The notes under the pieces were generated by a model. That model was not told the DNA's origin. It saw nothing but the letters and a program-made list of their open reading frames with translations, and searched no databases. Source: Poriferisodalis sp965204125 (GTDB lineage: Bacteria; Actinomycetota; Acidimicrobiia; Acidimicrobiales; Poriferisodalaceae). Taken from it: a stretch of DNA of 64,000 nt. Both the position numbers and the translations under genes were made by a program. Numbering within the stretch: position 1 is the first letter of the stretch; every line of letters begins with the position of its first letter. The DNA is taken from contig NZ_OZ241968.1 of NCBI RefSeq assembly GCF_965204125.1, forward strand, positions 62,001-126,000, in the 5' to 3' direction. Positions 1 to 9,174 of this stretch are shown here, piece after piece.

Positions 1-333
1 CTGGCCACCGTGCCGCTGTGCCTGGGCTACCTCAGCCTGATTGCGCTGTGGAACTCGGCGAGCAACGGTGGCTTGCGGCGGCGCATCCGTGCTGCGGGAC
101 GCATGGCGCTCACCAACTACCTCACCCAGACAGTGCTGGGGCTGCTCGTGCTGGGCGCGCTGCTCGAAGATCTGGACCTGGGCCGCAGCGGCATCGCCGT
201 GTTCGTCGTGGCCGTGTGGGTGCTGCAGCTGTGCTGGTCGAAGGCCTGGCTGGATCGGTTCGCCTTCGGCCCCGTCGAATGGCTGTGGCGCTGCGCCACG
301 TACCGCCGCTGGCAGCCGATACGCGCTCGCTAG
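1..333 (+). CDS. DUF418 family membrane protein, C-terminal fragment
   Basis: Only the last 110 or so codons are in the window, because the frame is open from base 1. The visible part has two hydrophobic membrane segments and ends with the characteristic tail of DUF418 (YeiB-like) proteins. The diagnostic pieces are GRMALTNYL before a membrane helix and FGPVEWLWRCATYRRWQP at the extreme C-terminus. These are inner-membrane proteins of unknown function, sometimes linked to transport or acyl transfer. The stop TAG lies inside a short inverted repeat (GCTAG-cgga-CTAGC, 329-342) facing the convergent MBL-fold gene. Family assignment is good; function is unknown. Confidence 0.8.
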   Translation: MATVPLCLGYLSLIALWNSASNGGLRRRIRAAGRMALTNYLTQTVLGLLVLGALLEDLDLGRSGIAVFVVAVWVLQLCWSKAWLDRFAFGPVEWLWRCATYRRWQPIRAR

Positions 334-375
334 CGGACTAGCCGCACGAACGCAGCCGGTCGGCCGCGACCTTGA

Positions 376-1287
376 CTAAGGCAGGATCGGCGTGGCTTCC
401 ATGTAGCCCGGTTCGAGGAACTCGACGTTCGGCGTGACCCGTGCCAGCTCGGCGGCAATGGACGTCGTGTCGGTCGGCACCGAGAAGCCCGGCAGCCAGT
501 TGTCGTGGTGTCCGAGGATGACCTTGCGGGGCCGCAGCAGGTCGGCTTGGCGGCCGATGAACTGTGCCAGCGAGCCTTGGATGGGCTCGCCGTCGATGTT
601 GCCGCGACCCGCCGCCGCGAGGATCGCCACGTCGGGGCGCAGGTCGCGCATCACGCCCGACCAGTGACCCGAGGTGTCCTGGAACAGCACCGAGCCGTCC
701 GGCGCCTCGATCAGGAACAGCAGCGCTCCCCCGTCGCCCCGGTCGCTGTGACCGGCGGCCGACGCAGCGATGTGCGCGCTGGTGTCGGCATCGACCTCCG
801 TCGCCAGATACTTCATCAGCTCGGCGAACTTCTGCTGCTGTTCCTGCCAGGTCACGCCGAGGTCGCCCAGGCAGACGTGGTCGGGCTGGTCCATCTGGGT
901 GTGCGACCAGACGCAGGAGTGCTGGCTCGGATACACCGACACTCGCACGCCGGCGCCCCGGTCTCCCCGAGCGAGATCCACCGTCTCCCCACCGGCGACG
1001 CAGATCATCCGCTCTTCGGGCACTCCGGCCTCGGCCATCACCCGTACCGACTCGTAGGAGGCGATCAGGGTGGCGTCGGTGTTGGCCACGATGCGCTCGG
1101 CCCCGTAGAGGTGGTCGAAGTGCGAATGGCCCACCAGCACCCAGTCCGCTTCGGTGACATCGTCAGCGGTCAGGCCCGGACCCACCGCGTTGTCAGCCCG
1201 GTCGATGTAGGCGTCGAGAAAGACCGTGAGGCCGGCCGTGCGCAGCCGGAACGTTGCGCACCCGTACCAGTCGAGCGTCGTAGCCAT
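376..1287 (-). CDS. MBL-fold metal-dependent hydrolase
   Basis: A 303-residue metallo-beta-lactamase-fold protein. The zinc-binding signature HSHFDH lies at residues 54-59 (HxHxDH type) after an N-terminal strand starting MATTLDWYGCATFRL. Later histidines are seen in SGHWSG and GHHDNW. The layout resembles the UPF0173/UlaG-like branch of small MBL hydrolases, whose substrates are mostly unknown. I start it at the ATG ending at 1287, because the frame continues upstream without family-like sequence and would overlap modA on the other strand. It is divergent from modA, 58 bp apart. Substrate cannot be assigned. Confidence 0.8.
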   Translation of the reverse strand: MATTLDWYGCATFRLRTAGLTVFLDAYIDRADNAVGPGLTADDVTEADWVLVGHSHFDHLYGAERIVANTDATLIASYESVRVMAEAGVPEERMICVAGGETVDLARGDRGAGVRVSVYPSQHSCVWSHTQMDQPDHVCLGDLGVTWQEQQQKFAELMKYLATEVDADTSAHIAASAAGHSDRGDGGALLFLIEAPDGSVLFQDTSGHWSGVMRDLRPDVAILAAAGRGNIDGEPIQGSLAQFIGRQADLLRPRKVILGHHDNWLPGFSVPTDTTSIAAELARVTPNVEFLEPGYMEATPILP

Positions 1288-1345
1288 GCCCGGAACCATA
1301 CGCCCGAGCTCAGCAACCCTGTGCGTCGGGCACACTGGCGAGGCT

Positions 1346-2197
1346 ATGGGCGGCATCCGCGCGGCGACGCACGATCGGGAGGTCGCGCACCGTGGGGCGT
1401 GGACACGCCGCTGTGCGGCACTGACGCTGCTGGCGGTGGCGCCGCTGGCAGCAGGCTGCGCGGTGTCTGAAGGCGACGCTGATGCAGCCGACCGATCCAG
1501 CGCATCTGTCAGCGGCGCGATGCTCGAAGGCAACCTGCATGTGCTGGTAGCCGCGTCCCTGTTGCCGGTCGCCGAGGTGCTCGCTGGTGACTTCGAACTG
1601 CTCCATCCGGGAGTGGATGTGCGGATCGCGGGAGCTGGGAGCTCGGCACTGCGAGAGCAGGTGCTCGCCGGCTCGCCGGCCGACGTGTTCATTCCCGCCG
1701 ACCCGAGTCATCTGCGGACAGTCCGCCAGGAGATCGGCCTCAGCGGCGAGCCCGTCGTAGTGGCTCGCAACTCGTTGGTGCTCGCGGTGCCTGCGGACAA
1801 CGACGCCGGGGTTGCTGCGCTCGCCGATCTGACTCGCCCTGAGCTGCTGATCGGATTGTGTGCCGCCGAAGTGCCGTGCGGTGCCCATGCGCGGGCAGGC
1901 CTGTCCCGTGCCGGCATCGAGCCTGTGCCCGACACCGACGAGCCCAATGTGCGCGCTCTGGTCACCAAGCTGGCCGCCGGAGAGCTGGACGCCGCCGTGG
2001 TGTACTCCAGCGACGCACGGACCGCCGCCGGAATCGAGAGCCTGGGCTGGGACGCTGGTTCAGCCCCGGAGACGACCTACGAGGCCGCCGTGCTCGTGGG
2101 AGCGCCCAACACCCAGGCAGCCGAGGCCTTCGTGGACTTCTTGGACTCCGCTGCCGCCCGAGACACCTTTGTCTCCCACGGTTTTGGGGCACCATGA
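1346..2197 (+). CDS. modA: Molybdate ABC transporter substrate-binding lipoprotein ModA
   Basis: A 283-residue secreted lipoprotein that captures molybdate (or tungstate) outside the membrane and delivers it to ModBC. The N-terminus is arginine-rich and then hydrophobic, ending in a lipobox LAAGC with the modified cysteine at residue 38. The mature part begins LHVLVAASLLPVAEVL and carries the family pieces GSSALREQV and SPADVFIPAD that line the oxyanion pocket. The ATG at 1346 is preferred over upstream in-frame starts because it puts the signal peptide at the correct distance. Its TGA overlaps the modB ATG (ATGA), so the two are translationally coupled. No ModE-type regulator gene is visible nearby. 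Confidence 0.9.
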   Translation: MGGIRAATHDREVAHRGAWTRRCAALTLLAVAPLAAGCAVSEGDADAADRSSASVSGAMLEGNLHVLVAASLLPVAEVLAGDFELLHPGVDVRIAGAGSSALREQVLAGSPADVFIPADPSHLRTVRQEIGLSGEPVVVARNSLVLAVPADNDAGVAALADLTRPELLIGLCAAEVPCGAHARAGLSRAGIEPVPDTDEPNVRALVTKLAAGELDAAVVYSSDARTAAGIESLGWDAGSAPETTYEAAVLVGAPNTQAAEAFVDFLDSAAARDTFVSHGFGAP

Positions 2198-3035
2198 CCA
2201 GCACGACCACCTCCACCAGTGCCCCTGAGCCCGCCCGTCGGCCGGCCCGCCGAACGGCGCGTGACCTGCCGCCTTGGCCGGTCGCGCTGCTCGCCTGTAT
2301 CGGTGTCGTGCTGTTCGCGCTGCCGCTCGTGGGCCTTGTTGCGCGTGCGCCGTGGACCGGGCTGTGGACACACCTGTCGAGCCGGTTCGTGGTGGACGCT
2401 GCCGTGCTCTCGGTGGTGTCGTCCATTGCAGCTGCTGCGGTGGCCGCGCTGGTCGGCGTGCCGCTCGCATGGGTGCTGGCGCGGGTGTCATTCCCGGGCC
2501 GCTCGGCGGTACGGGCGCTCGTGACGCTGCCGATGGTGCTGCCGCCGGTCGTGGGCGGTGCCGCGTTGCTATTCGCGCTCGGGCGCCGGGGCGTGGTCGG
2601 CGGGCCGCTGCATGACGCCACCGGGCTGCTGCTGCCGTACTCGATCTGGGGGGTCATCCTGGCGAACGCCTTCGTGGCCACCCCGCTCGTGATCCTGACC
2701 GTCGAGGGTGCCTTGCGGAATCTGGATCGTCGCTACGAGCACGCAGCCGCCACACTGGGCGCGTCGCGGCTGCGTGTGCTGTGGCGGGTGACGCTGCCGA
2801 TGATCGGACCGGCGCTGGGCGTCGCGGTGGTGGTGGCGTGGGCGCGAGCCCTGGGCGAGTTCGGCGCGACCGTCACGTTTGCAGGCAGTCTCGGCGGCCG
2901 AACCCAGACGCTGCCGCTGGCGGTGTTCGTGGCGCTGGAGTCGAACCGGGATGCGGCGGTGGCTATCAGCCTGGTGCTTGTCGCACTGTCGCTGGGCTTG
3001 TTGATCGCCCTGCGGGACCGCTGGTGGCCGAGCCG

Positions 3036-3039
<4 letters not shown>
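2194..3039 (+). CDS. modB: Molybdate ABC transporter permease ModB
   Basis: A 281-residue integral membrane permease. A basic, proline-rich N-terminal tail is followed by several hydrophobic spans. The cytoplasmic EAA loop that docks onto the ATPase is visible as EHAAATLGASRLRVLWRVTL, followed by GPALGVAVVVAWARALGEFG, typical of the molybdate/sulfate permease family. The motif AWARALGEFGATVTFAG is characteristic of ModB. It overlaps modA and modC by four bases each (ATGA at both junctions), so modABC is a single coupled unit. The 30-residue N-terminal extension is longer than usual and may be cytoplasmic. Confidence 0.92.
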
Positions 3040-4217
<1,178 letters not shown>

Positions 4218-4294
4218 TCAGCCGGCGCGGCTGACTGTGCCCATCGCTCAGCCGGAACGGCTGACTGTGCCTTCTGCTCAGCCGGAACGGCTGA
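4218..4294. repeat. Triple 30-bp hairpin repeat between convergent genes
   Basis: Three copies of a perfect 7-bp inverted repeat with a 3-nt loop (TCAGCCG-nnn-CGGCTGA) occupy 4218-4234, 4248-4264 and 4278-4294. The period is exactly 30 bp, with CTGTGCC shared in the two spacers. The array starts directly after the modC stop. Its last copy contains the stop codon of the minus-strand epimerase gene. Because 30 is a multiple of three, on the minus strand the array repeats the epimerase ending V-S-R-S-G-stop three times in the same frame. It probably acts as a bidirectional terminator or 3'-end RNA stabiliser; there is no U-tract. Confidence 0.85.
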
Positions 4295-5432
4295 CGGAAG
4301 TCCACCCCTTGCCGGCGCCGGGCCGGTCGTCGAATTCGGCGGCGTAGCGATCGAAGAAACCCGGGTCGGCCGCAGCCGCGGCCGTGGCGATGTCGTCGCG
4401 AGCGATGGCGGCCTGCCAAGCGTCCATCAGCCGATCCTCGGCCTCGTAGTCGAAGCGATCCACGATCGAGCGCTCCATGGCGCCGCCAGGTTCCGGGTGG
4501 TTCTCTTCACGAGCGAGCCAACGTGCGGTGTCCGTCAACCCCTCCACCGGATCCACGACATCGCGATACCCGAGCTGGTAGATCGCCTTGTCGCAGTTGA
4601 TGACGCGGTGATGGGGCGTGCTGCGCTGCGTGAGATGGTGGGACACGGCTGCGTGCTCCCACGGGATCGACACGATCTCGAAGCTGTGGTCCAAGGCCGC
4701 TGCGATGATCTCCACCCACTGCAGCAGCGTGGGCGTCCACTCGTCCGAGACGTTGTAGGCCTGTCCCGACGAGCGCGCCCCGGCATCCACAGCGGCCAGC
4801 ACCATCGCCGCGGCATTGCGGGCCTCCGCAGACGCCTGCAACGTCACACCGCCGTCGGGCAGCACGATGCGAGTACGGCCATCGAGCACGCGGCGCACGA
4901 TCTTCCACTCGCGCGGGCTGATCTGCCCAGGGCCGTAAATCCACGGGTAGCGCAGGTGCGATGCCGTGGGGTGCTCGCGGAACACGACAAGCTCCGTGTT
5001 GGCGATCTGGCGAACCTTGTTGTTGACGCGGAACTCGGGCGGCTCGTCAGAGACCAGGCGATCGTGCTCGCGCGTCGGCACCCGCATGCCGGCCGGCCAC
5101 AGCGCATCGGCGTCGCCCCAGCCGCTGTAGACCGGGAAGCCGCCGATGCTCACGAACTTGGCCACGCGCCCGGCCATCACCCGGGCGATCTCGCGCAGCC
5201 GCCCATACATGACCACCGACAGGTCGTAGGTGGCCGACCCGATGGCGGCGACGAACTGGTCGGCGTCGAACGGATCGGTGTGGATGTGCTCGACGAGATC
5301 GGTGATCTCATCTACCTCATGGCGTCCGGTGTGCAGGATGGTCACCCGGTAGCCGCGCTCCAGCAAGCCCTTCACCACGTGGGGTCCGGTCGGGCCGGTG
5401 CCGCCCACCACCAAGGCTGTCTGCTCGCTCAC
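4278..5432 (-). CDS. NAD-dependent epimerase/dehydratase family protein
   Basis: A 384-residue extended-SDR-like enzyme. The nucleotide-binding GGTGPTG is at residues 10-16 right after the initiator, and the frame continues through KFVSIGGFPVYSG and RYPWIYGPGQISPREW, which correspond to the active-site and substrate-binding parts of the family. The canonical YxxxK is not obvious: the equivalent stretch reads FRVNNKVRQIANTE. The last 80 or so residues form an extension containing FDYEAEDRLMDAWQAAIARD. The start is a GTG whose position puts the Rossmann motif at the usual distance; the frame stays open upstream but has no family-like sequence. Substrate is unknown, and it stands alone between convergent and divergent neighbours. 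Confidence 0.75.
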   Translation of the reverse strand: MSEQTALVVGGTGPTGPHVVKGLLERGYRVTILHTGRHEVDEITDLVEHIHTDPFDADQFVAAIGSATYDLSVVMYGRLREIARVMAGRVAKFVSIGGFPVYSGWGDADALWPAGMRVPTREHDRLVSDEPPEFRVNNKVRQIANTELVVFREHPTASHLRYPWIYGPGQISPREWKIVRRVLDGRTRIVLPDGGVTLQASAEARNAAAMVLAAVDAGARSSGQAYNVSDEWTPTLLQWVEIIAAALDHSFEIVSIPWEHAAVSHHLTQRSTPHHRVINCDKAIYQLGYRDVVDPVEGLTDTARWLAREENHPEPGGAMERSIVDRFDYEAEDRLMDAWQAAIARDDIATAAAAADPGFFDRYAAEFDDRPGAGKGWTSVSRSG

Positions 5433-5525
5433 GACTTCTGAATCTACGACGGGTGCCGGTGAAGCCGGCCACATTCGCCGGTACGCTCCCGCAACGATGA
5501 GCGCGAGCGTCAGCGGAACCGGGTC

Positions 5526-6242
5526 ATGAGCGAGTACAGGCGCGGCACCCGGGTCGTAGTCAACGAAGACCTGCCTGGCGTCCCCGAAGGCACGCCAGGC
5601 AAGTGCGGTCGAGGCCTCGGCTTCGCCATCAAGCGCTACCGAGTGCGCTTCGACAACGATGTCGAGATCATCTCGGTGGCCCACAACAAGCTGGTGCCCG
5701 AGGACGAGTGGCCGCAGTTCCTGGCCCGCAGGGCGCGAGAGGAAATCGAAGCCGCCCAGGAACGAGCGCGCATTGCCGAAGCCCGTGCTGCGGCTGCTGA
5801 GTCGCGAGGCCTGCCGGCAGCGAGCACCGACGAGCCGGCAGCGGAACCCGCCGAGGCCGCGGCGGCAGATGCACCCGCGCCTGAGGCACCGGCCGCCGAT
5901 GACGGCGGAGCGGATCCCCGACTTGCAGCGATACTCGCCCGTTCCAAGTCCGCACGCGAGGCAACCGGTGTCCCGGCCCCCGAGAGCAGTCCGGCCCCAG
6001 CGGCGGAGAGTTCGACAGACGCGGCAGAGAGCTCAGCTGCCGAGCCGACGCCGGCACCCGCAGCCGCGCCCGCTGCACCCCCACCGGCACCCGCAGCCGC
6101 GCCGGAGCGTTCAGCGCCGCCGTCTGGTCCCGAGCGCGTCGAGATACCGGAGTTCGTGCCGGGCCCCGAGGTCGATCCCGACTACGCCCCGGCGGCGAAT
6201 CGGGTGAGCGAGCTCATCTCCGAGGCACGCAAAGACGGCTGA
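5526..6242 (+). CDS. Uncharacterised protein: small beta domain plus Ala/Pro/Glu-rich tail
   Basis: A 238-residue protein I do not recognise. Residues 1-60 look like a compact beta-rich domain (RRGTRVVVNEDLPGVPEGTPGKCGRG, then YRVRFDNDVEIISV), reminiscent of SH3- or KOW-like barrels. Residues 65-95 are a predicted charged helix (ARRAREEIEAAQERARIAEARA). From residue 100 to about 200 it is low-complexity Ala/Pro/Glu/Ser. The end is again ordered-looking, EIPEFVPGPEVDPDYAPAANRVSELISEARKDG. No signal peptide or membrane span is visible, so it is probably cytoplasmic. The arrangement suggests an adaptor with a flexible linker between two short conserved ends. Function is unknown. Confidence 0.7.
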   Translation: MSEYRRGTRVVVNEDLPGVPEGTPGKCGRGLGFAIKRYRVRFDNDVEIISVAHNKLVPEDEWPQFLARRAREEIEAAQERARIAEARAAAAESRGLPAASTDEPAAEPAEAAAADAPAPEAPAADDGGADPRLAAILARSKSAREATGVPAPESSPAPAAESSTDAAESSAAEPTPAPAAAPAAPPPAPAAAPERSAPPSGPERVEIPEFVPGPEVDPDYAPAANRVSELISEARKDG

Positions 6243-6265
6243 CCGCCCGCCTCGTGCAGCCGTCT
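6233..6265. terminator. Inverted repeat over the convergent stop codons
   Basis: A perfect 9-bp inverted repeat AGACGGCTG / CAGCCGTCT with a 15-nt loop spans the 21-bp gap between the convergent Ala/Pro-rich gene and the dimethylformamidase-like gene. The left arm includes the TGA of the first gene and the right arm touches the stop of the second. There is no T-tract, so this is a candidate bidirectional 3'-end structure rather than a classical intrinsic terminator. Confidence 0.5.
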
Positions 6266-8564
6266 ACGCAGCTGGCGGCGGGAAGGGCTCAGGATCGGCG
6301 AAGCGTCGCACCACGTTGGCCGTGATGCGTGCGACGTCGTTGTCGTAGCCGTCGCGGGCCAGCGCACCGAACCACGAGATCGAACCCACCGAGAACACCG
6401 CCCCGCCGTTGGGTGTTTCGTAGAACACCATGTCGGCGCGCACCATGGGATCGGGCGTCGGGAAGTCCACCGAGCCTTCGAACTCTTCCTTGGTGCGCAG
6501 CATGCCGGGCCCGAACGTGGTCGCCGAGGCCAGCATCACGGCGTGTTCGGGCGATCCCAGTCGCACGTCGTAGCGATCCAGCTCCTGGCCGGCGGCACCG
6601 CCGCCCAGCCCGGATGTGCCAATGCGCTCGCCGGGTACCCCGTCGAGGATCCACGCAGCGCGCGAGCTGTCTACTGCGGGATCGCGCACGAAGTAGGTGG
6701 CCTTGTCGAATCCCTGCGCGGCGAAGCCGATGCCGCAGATCTCGTTGGGCGCACGCCCCTGGCGCCGCCACATCCCGCCGTACTCGCCGCCCCAGGCGTG
6801 ATAGCTCTCCCCCGGCCCGGTCTGCCAATTGCGCACGCCGTCCTCGGCCCGACGCAGCTCCATGGCACCTGGCCAGTCATCGCTGAACGCCACCCTCCAG
6901 TAGAAGCCGTTGCCGCCCAGGTACATGAGCCGCCCGCCGTTGCGCTGCCAGTCGGCCAGCGCGTCCAGCATGGCGGTCGACCAGTACTCCGGGTGGCTGC
7001 CGGTCACCAGCACGCGGTACGGCGCGATGGCGTCTACACCCTCGACATGCAGGTCCTCGTCGGTGACGATGTCGTGGCCGACTTCGAGATGCTCCAAGAA
7101 TGCGTTGATGTCGGTGTCGGGCGTGAAGTTCCAGCCGTCGGCGCCGGGGCGCAGATTCAGCACGGGCCGGCGGCGCGAGCTGAACATGACGCCGCTGCGG
7201 TCCGGGTGCTTCTCGTAGTGGCTGAGGCCGATCTCAGGGTGGTCCCGGATGTACGCATGCTCGGGACGCAGGCGAGCCTTGGTCGGGATGAAATCGGCGC
7301 CTTCGAACAGCATCCGGTGATTGGCGTAGGCCATATAGGTGGCGGTCGGCATCAGCAATGCGACATCGGCCGTGCGTGCGCCGCGCGCCGGACGCACGAA
7401 GAACGGCACGCGGTCCTCGCCCGCATCGCCACGCACCCGGAAGGCGTAGATCCCGCTCGGTAGGTCCTCCGGCAACGTCGCCTCAACCGTGGTCTCCCAC
7501 CCGGCGTCGTACAGATCGTCGTGATGGAAATGGACGGCGTCGAAGTGTTCCCGATTGTCGATCCAACGATGATCTGAGCCGTCCCATGCCGGGCCGCTGA
7601 CCGCACGTGTCGGCAGCTGGTGCAGCACCATCGGCCCGCATGCAGGATCGTCGGCTGGCACTGTCCGTCCGGCCATGTCGACGGAGAGATCCCACGACAC
7701 GGTGGCGCTGTCGACCCGGAACGTGGGGCGCGCCAGCCGTCCGTCGAAGCGTTCGCCTGCAGGCCCCGCTGCGAGGCACAGCTCGGTCGGAGCGAGATCG
7801 CCCGCGTTGACCGGCGTCGTGCCGCTTGCCGCGCCGCCGGTGCCGTGCCGGAACACGTCGTCGTGTGGCGCCCCGCCCAGCTCTGCGTCCAGTTTTGAGA
7901 CCGTCAGGTCGCTCAGCCGGTTTCCCTCCACCGCATCGCGCCCCGGCGAGTCGGAAACCGCTGTCGTCGCCGCTGCGCTCAGGGTTCCCGAGTCGAGATC
8001 CAGTTCGGCATCGAGCAGGTACCACCGATTGCGCGTCAGCGGCAAGTCGTCCACCACAAGCCGGATTTCGTCGCCGAGCGCTGACGTCGAGGCGACGGCG
8101 CGACCTGCGGTGAGATCCAGGCGCAGCGCCTCGATCGCCGCTGAGTCCGCTGGTGCGCCTGCGGTGTGCGCGCACAGGGTCGCTATGCGCGCCGGCCGAT
8201 CTGGCAGCGTTGGCATCACCCACACTCGGAGACCGAGACGGCGCGCACTCGGCACGTCATCCAACGCTGCAACGCCGTACGAGCCCGGTGTGAGCGGCTG
8301 TTCGTCGAGGGTCACCGACCAGCTGCCGGCTGTGGGAGCCGGTCGTTCGTCGAAGCCGGGTCCGTAGCGGGTCGGGTCGCCGCAGACAATCTGCGTGATG
8401 TCGACGTCGGCCGGTCCGGGCTGGTGCGATGAGGCCATCAGCCGGATCGACTCGCCCGCACGCAGTGTCCACGGTTCGCAGTACCCGGTGATCTGCTTAG
8501 GGGGATCGGGATCAGTATCGGCAGGGCCGGGCGCGTTCGCGTGAGCCGCGGGTGATTCAGTCAT
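6264..8564 (-). CDS. N,N-dimethylformamidase large-subunit-like protein
   Basis: A 766-residue protein matching the large (beta) subunit of N,N-dimethylformamidase, an iron amidohydrolase that cleaves dimethylformamide to dimethylamine and formate. Recognition rests on the overall layout. An N-terminal beta-sandwich region begins ITGYCEPWTLRAGESIRLMAS, a central lectin-like insert follows (residues about 230-310), and a C-terminal domain contains DVALLMPTATYMAYANHRM, VLVTGSHPEYWS and YLGGNGFYWRV. The bona fide enzyme also needs a small subunit of about 130 residues; no such gene is next to it, so substrate may differ. It follows the rhodanese gene by 38 bp on the same strand and is probably co-transcribed. 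No signal peptide is seen. Confidence 0.8.
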   Translation of the reverse strand: MTESPAAHANAPGPADTDPDPPKQITGYCEPWTLRAGESIRLMASSHQPGPADVDITQIVCGDPTRYGPGFDERPAPTAGSWSVTLDEQPLTPGSYGVAALDDVPSARRLGLRVWVMPTLPDRPARIATLCAHTAGAPADSAAIEALRLDLTAGRAVASTSALGDEIRLVVDDLPLTRNRWYLLDAELDLDSGTLSAAATTAVSDSPGRDAVEGNRLSDLTVSKLDAELGGAPHDDVFRHGTGGAASGTTPVNAGDLAPTELCLAAGPAGERFDGRLARPTFRVDSATVSWDLSVDMAGRTVPADDPACGPMVLHQLPTRAVSGPAWDGSDHRWIDNREHFDAVHFHHDDLYDAGWETTVEATLPEDLPSGIYAFRVRGDAGEDRVPFFVRPARGARTADVALLMPTATYMAYANHRMLFEGADFIPTKARLRPEHAYIRDHPEIGLSHYEKHPDRSGVMFSSRRRPVLNLRPGADGWNFTPDTDINAFLEHLEVGHDIVTDEDLHVEGVDAIAPYRVLVTGSHPEYWSTAMLDALADWQRNGGRLMYLGGNGFYWRVAFSDDWPGAMELRRAEDGVRNWQTGPGESYHAWGGEYGGMWRRQGRAPNEICGIGFAAQGFDKATYFVRDPAVDSSRAAWILDGVPGERIGTSGLGGGAAGQELDRYDVRLGSPEHAVMLASATTFGPGMLRTKEEFEGSVDFPTPDPMVRADMVFYETPNGGAVFSVGSISWFGALARDGYDNDVARITANVVRRFADPEPFPPPAA

Positions 8565-8602
8565 GAGATTGCTTGTTCAGCAGGCTCGGCTGCTTGCGGA
8601 GC

Positions 8603-9010
8603 TCAGCGCTGTGACCTGAACGTGTCGTAGTCGGTCACGGGCATGCCGTCAGCTCGCCAGCCGCCGAAGCCGGTCTCGACATGGCTGACCTTTCCTACGC
8701 CCATGTCCTGCATGGTGTCCGCAGACAGGGCTGAACGGGCGCCGCCGGCGCAGCACAGGATGAATTCCCGGTCCTCCAGGAACTCCTGCTTGGTGTAGGG
8801 CGAGTCGGGCGAGACCCAGAACTCGAGCATGCCCCGGGGGGTGTGCATCGAACCGGGAATGGCCCCGTCTCGCTGGAGCTCACGCACGTCTCGTATGTCC
8901 ACGATCAACGCGCCCTCCTCGGTGACACGACGGTGGGCCTCCGCCGGCGAGATGTTGTCGATACGGGTCTTGGCCTCGGCGACCATCTCGTTGACTGACT
9001 TGACGCCCAT
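8603..9010 (-). CDS. Rhodanese-like domain protein (sulfurtransferase)
   Basis: A 135-residue single-domain rhodanese. The CH2A-type start of the domain is ALIVDIRDVREL (residues 34-45). The active-site loop is CAGGARS with the persulfide-forming cysteine at 87, directly preceded by another cysteine (86). The terminal GFGGWRADGMPV is typical of the family. The ATG at 9010 has a strong Shine-Dalgarno (AGGAGGA, minus strand) just upstream. It probably moves sulfane sulfur to a cytoplasmic acceptor. It is the first gene of a likely two-gene unit with the dimethylformamidase-like gene; why they are paired is not clear. Confidence 0.88.
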   Translation of the reverse strand: MGVKSVNEMVAEAKTRIDNISPAEAHRRVTEEGALIVDIRDVRELQRDGAIPGSMHTPRGMLEFWVSPDSPYTKQEFLEDREFILCCAGGARSALSADTMQDMGVGKVSHVETGFGGWRADGMPVTDYDTFRSQR

Positions 9011-9174
9011 CGGTTCCTCCTGGTGGCGCTGGATTCCCTGCCCGGTCGACCGTCGCACCGCCCGGAGCGGGTCGACCGGTCTCCGTGCCCGCAGTCTCAC
9101 CGACGCGAGCGCCTGAGTCCACTCGATGCCCTGCTCTGCACTTGGAGAGGACGAACGCTGGCACACTTGCGGCG

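Noticed and set aside
376..1692. A longer version of the MBL-fold protein starting upstream of 1287
   Set aside because: The extra 135 residues are low-complexity Ser/Ala/Pro, overlap modA antisense and resemble no family.
4497..5441. Long open frame opposite the epimerase gene, and many similar antisense frames through the window
   Set aside because: High-GC codon bias opens shadow frames. The products are His/Arg-rich without family motifs, and the opposite strand has a convincing protein each time.
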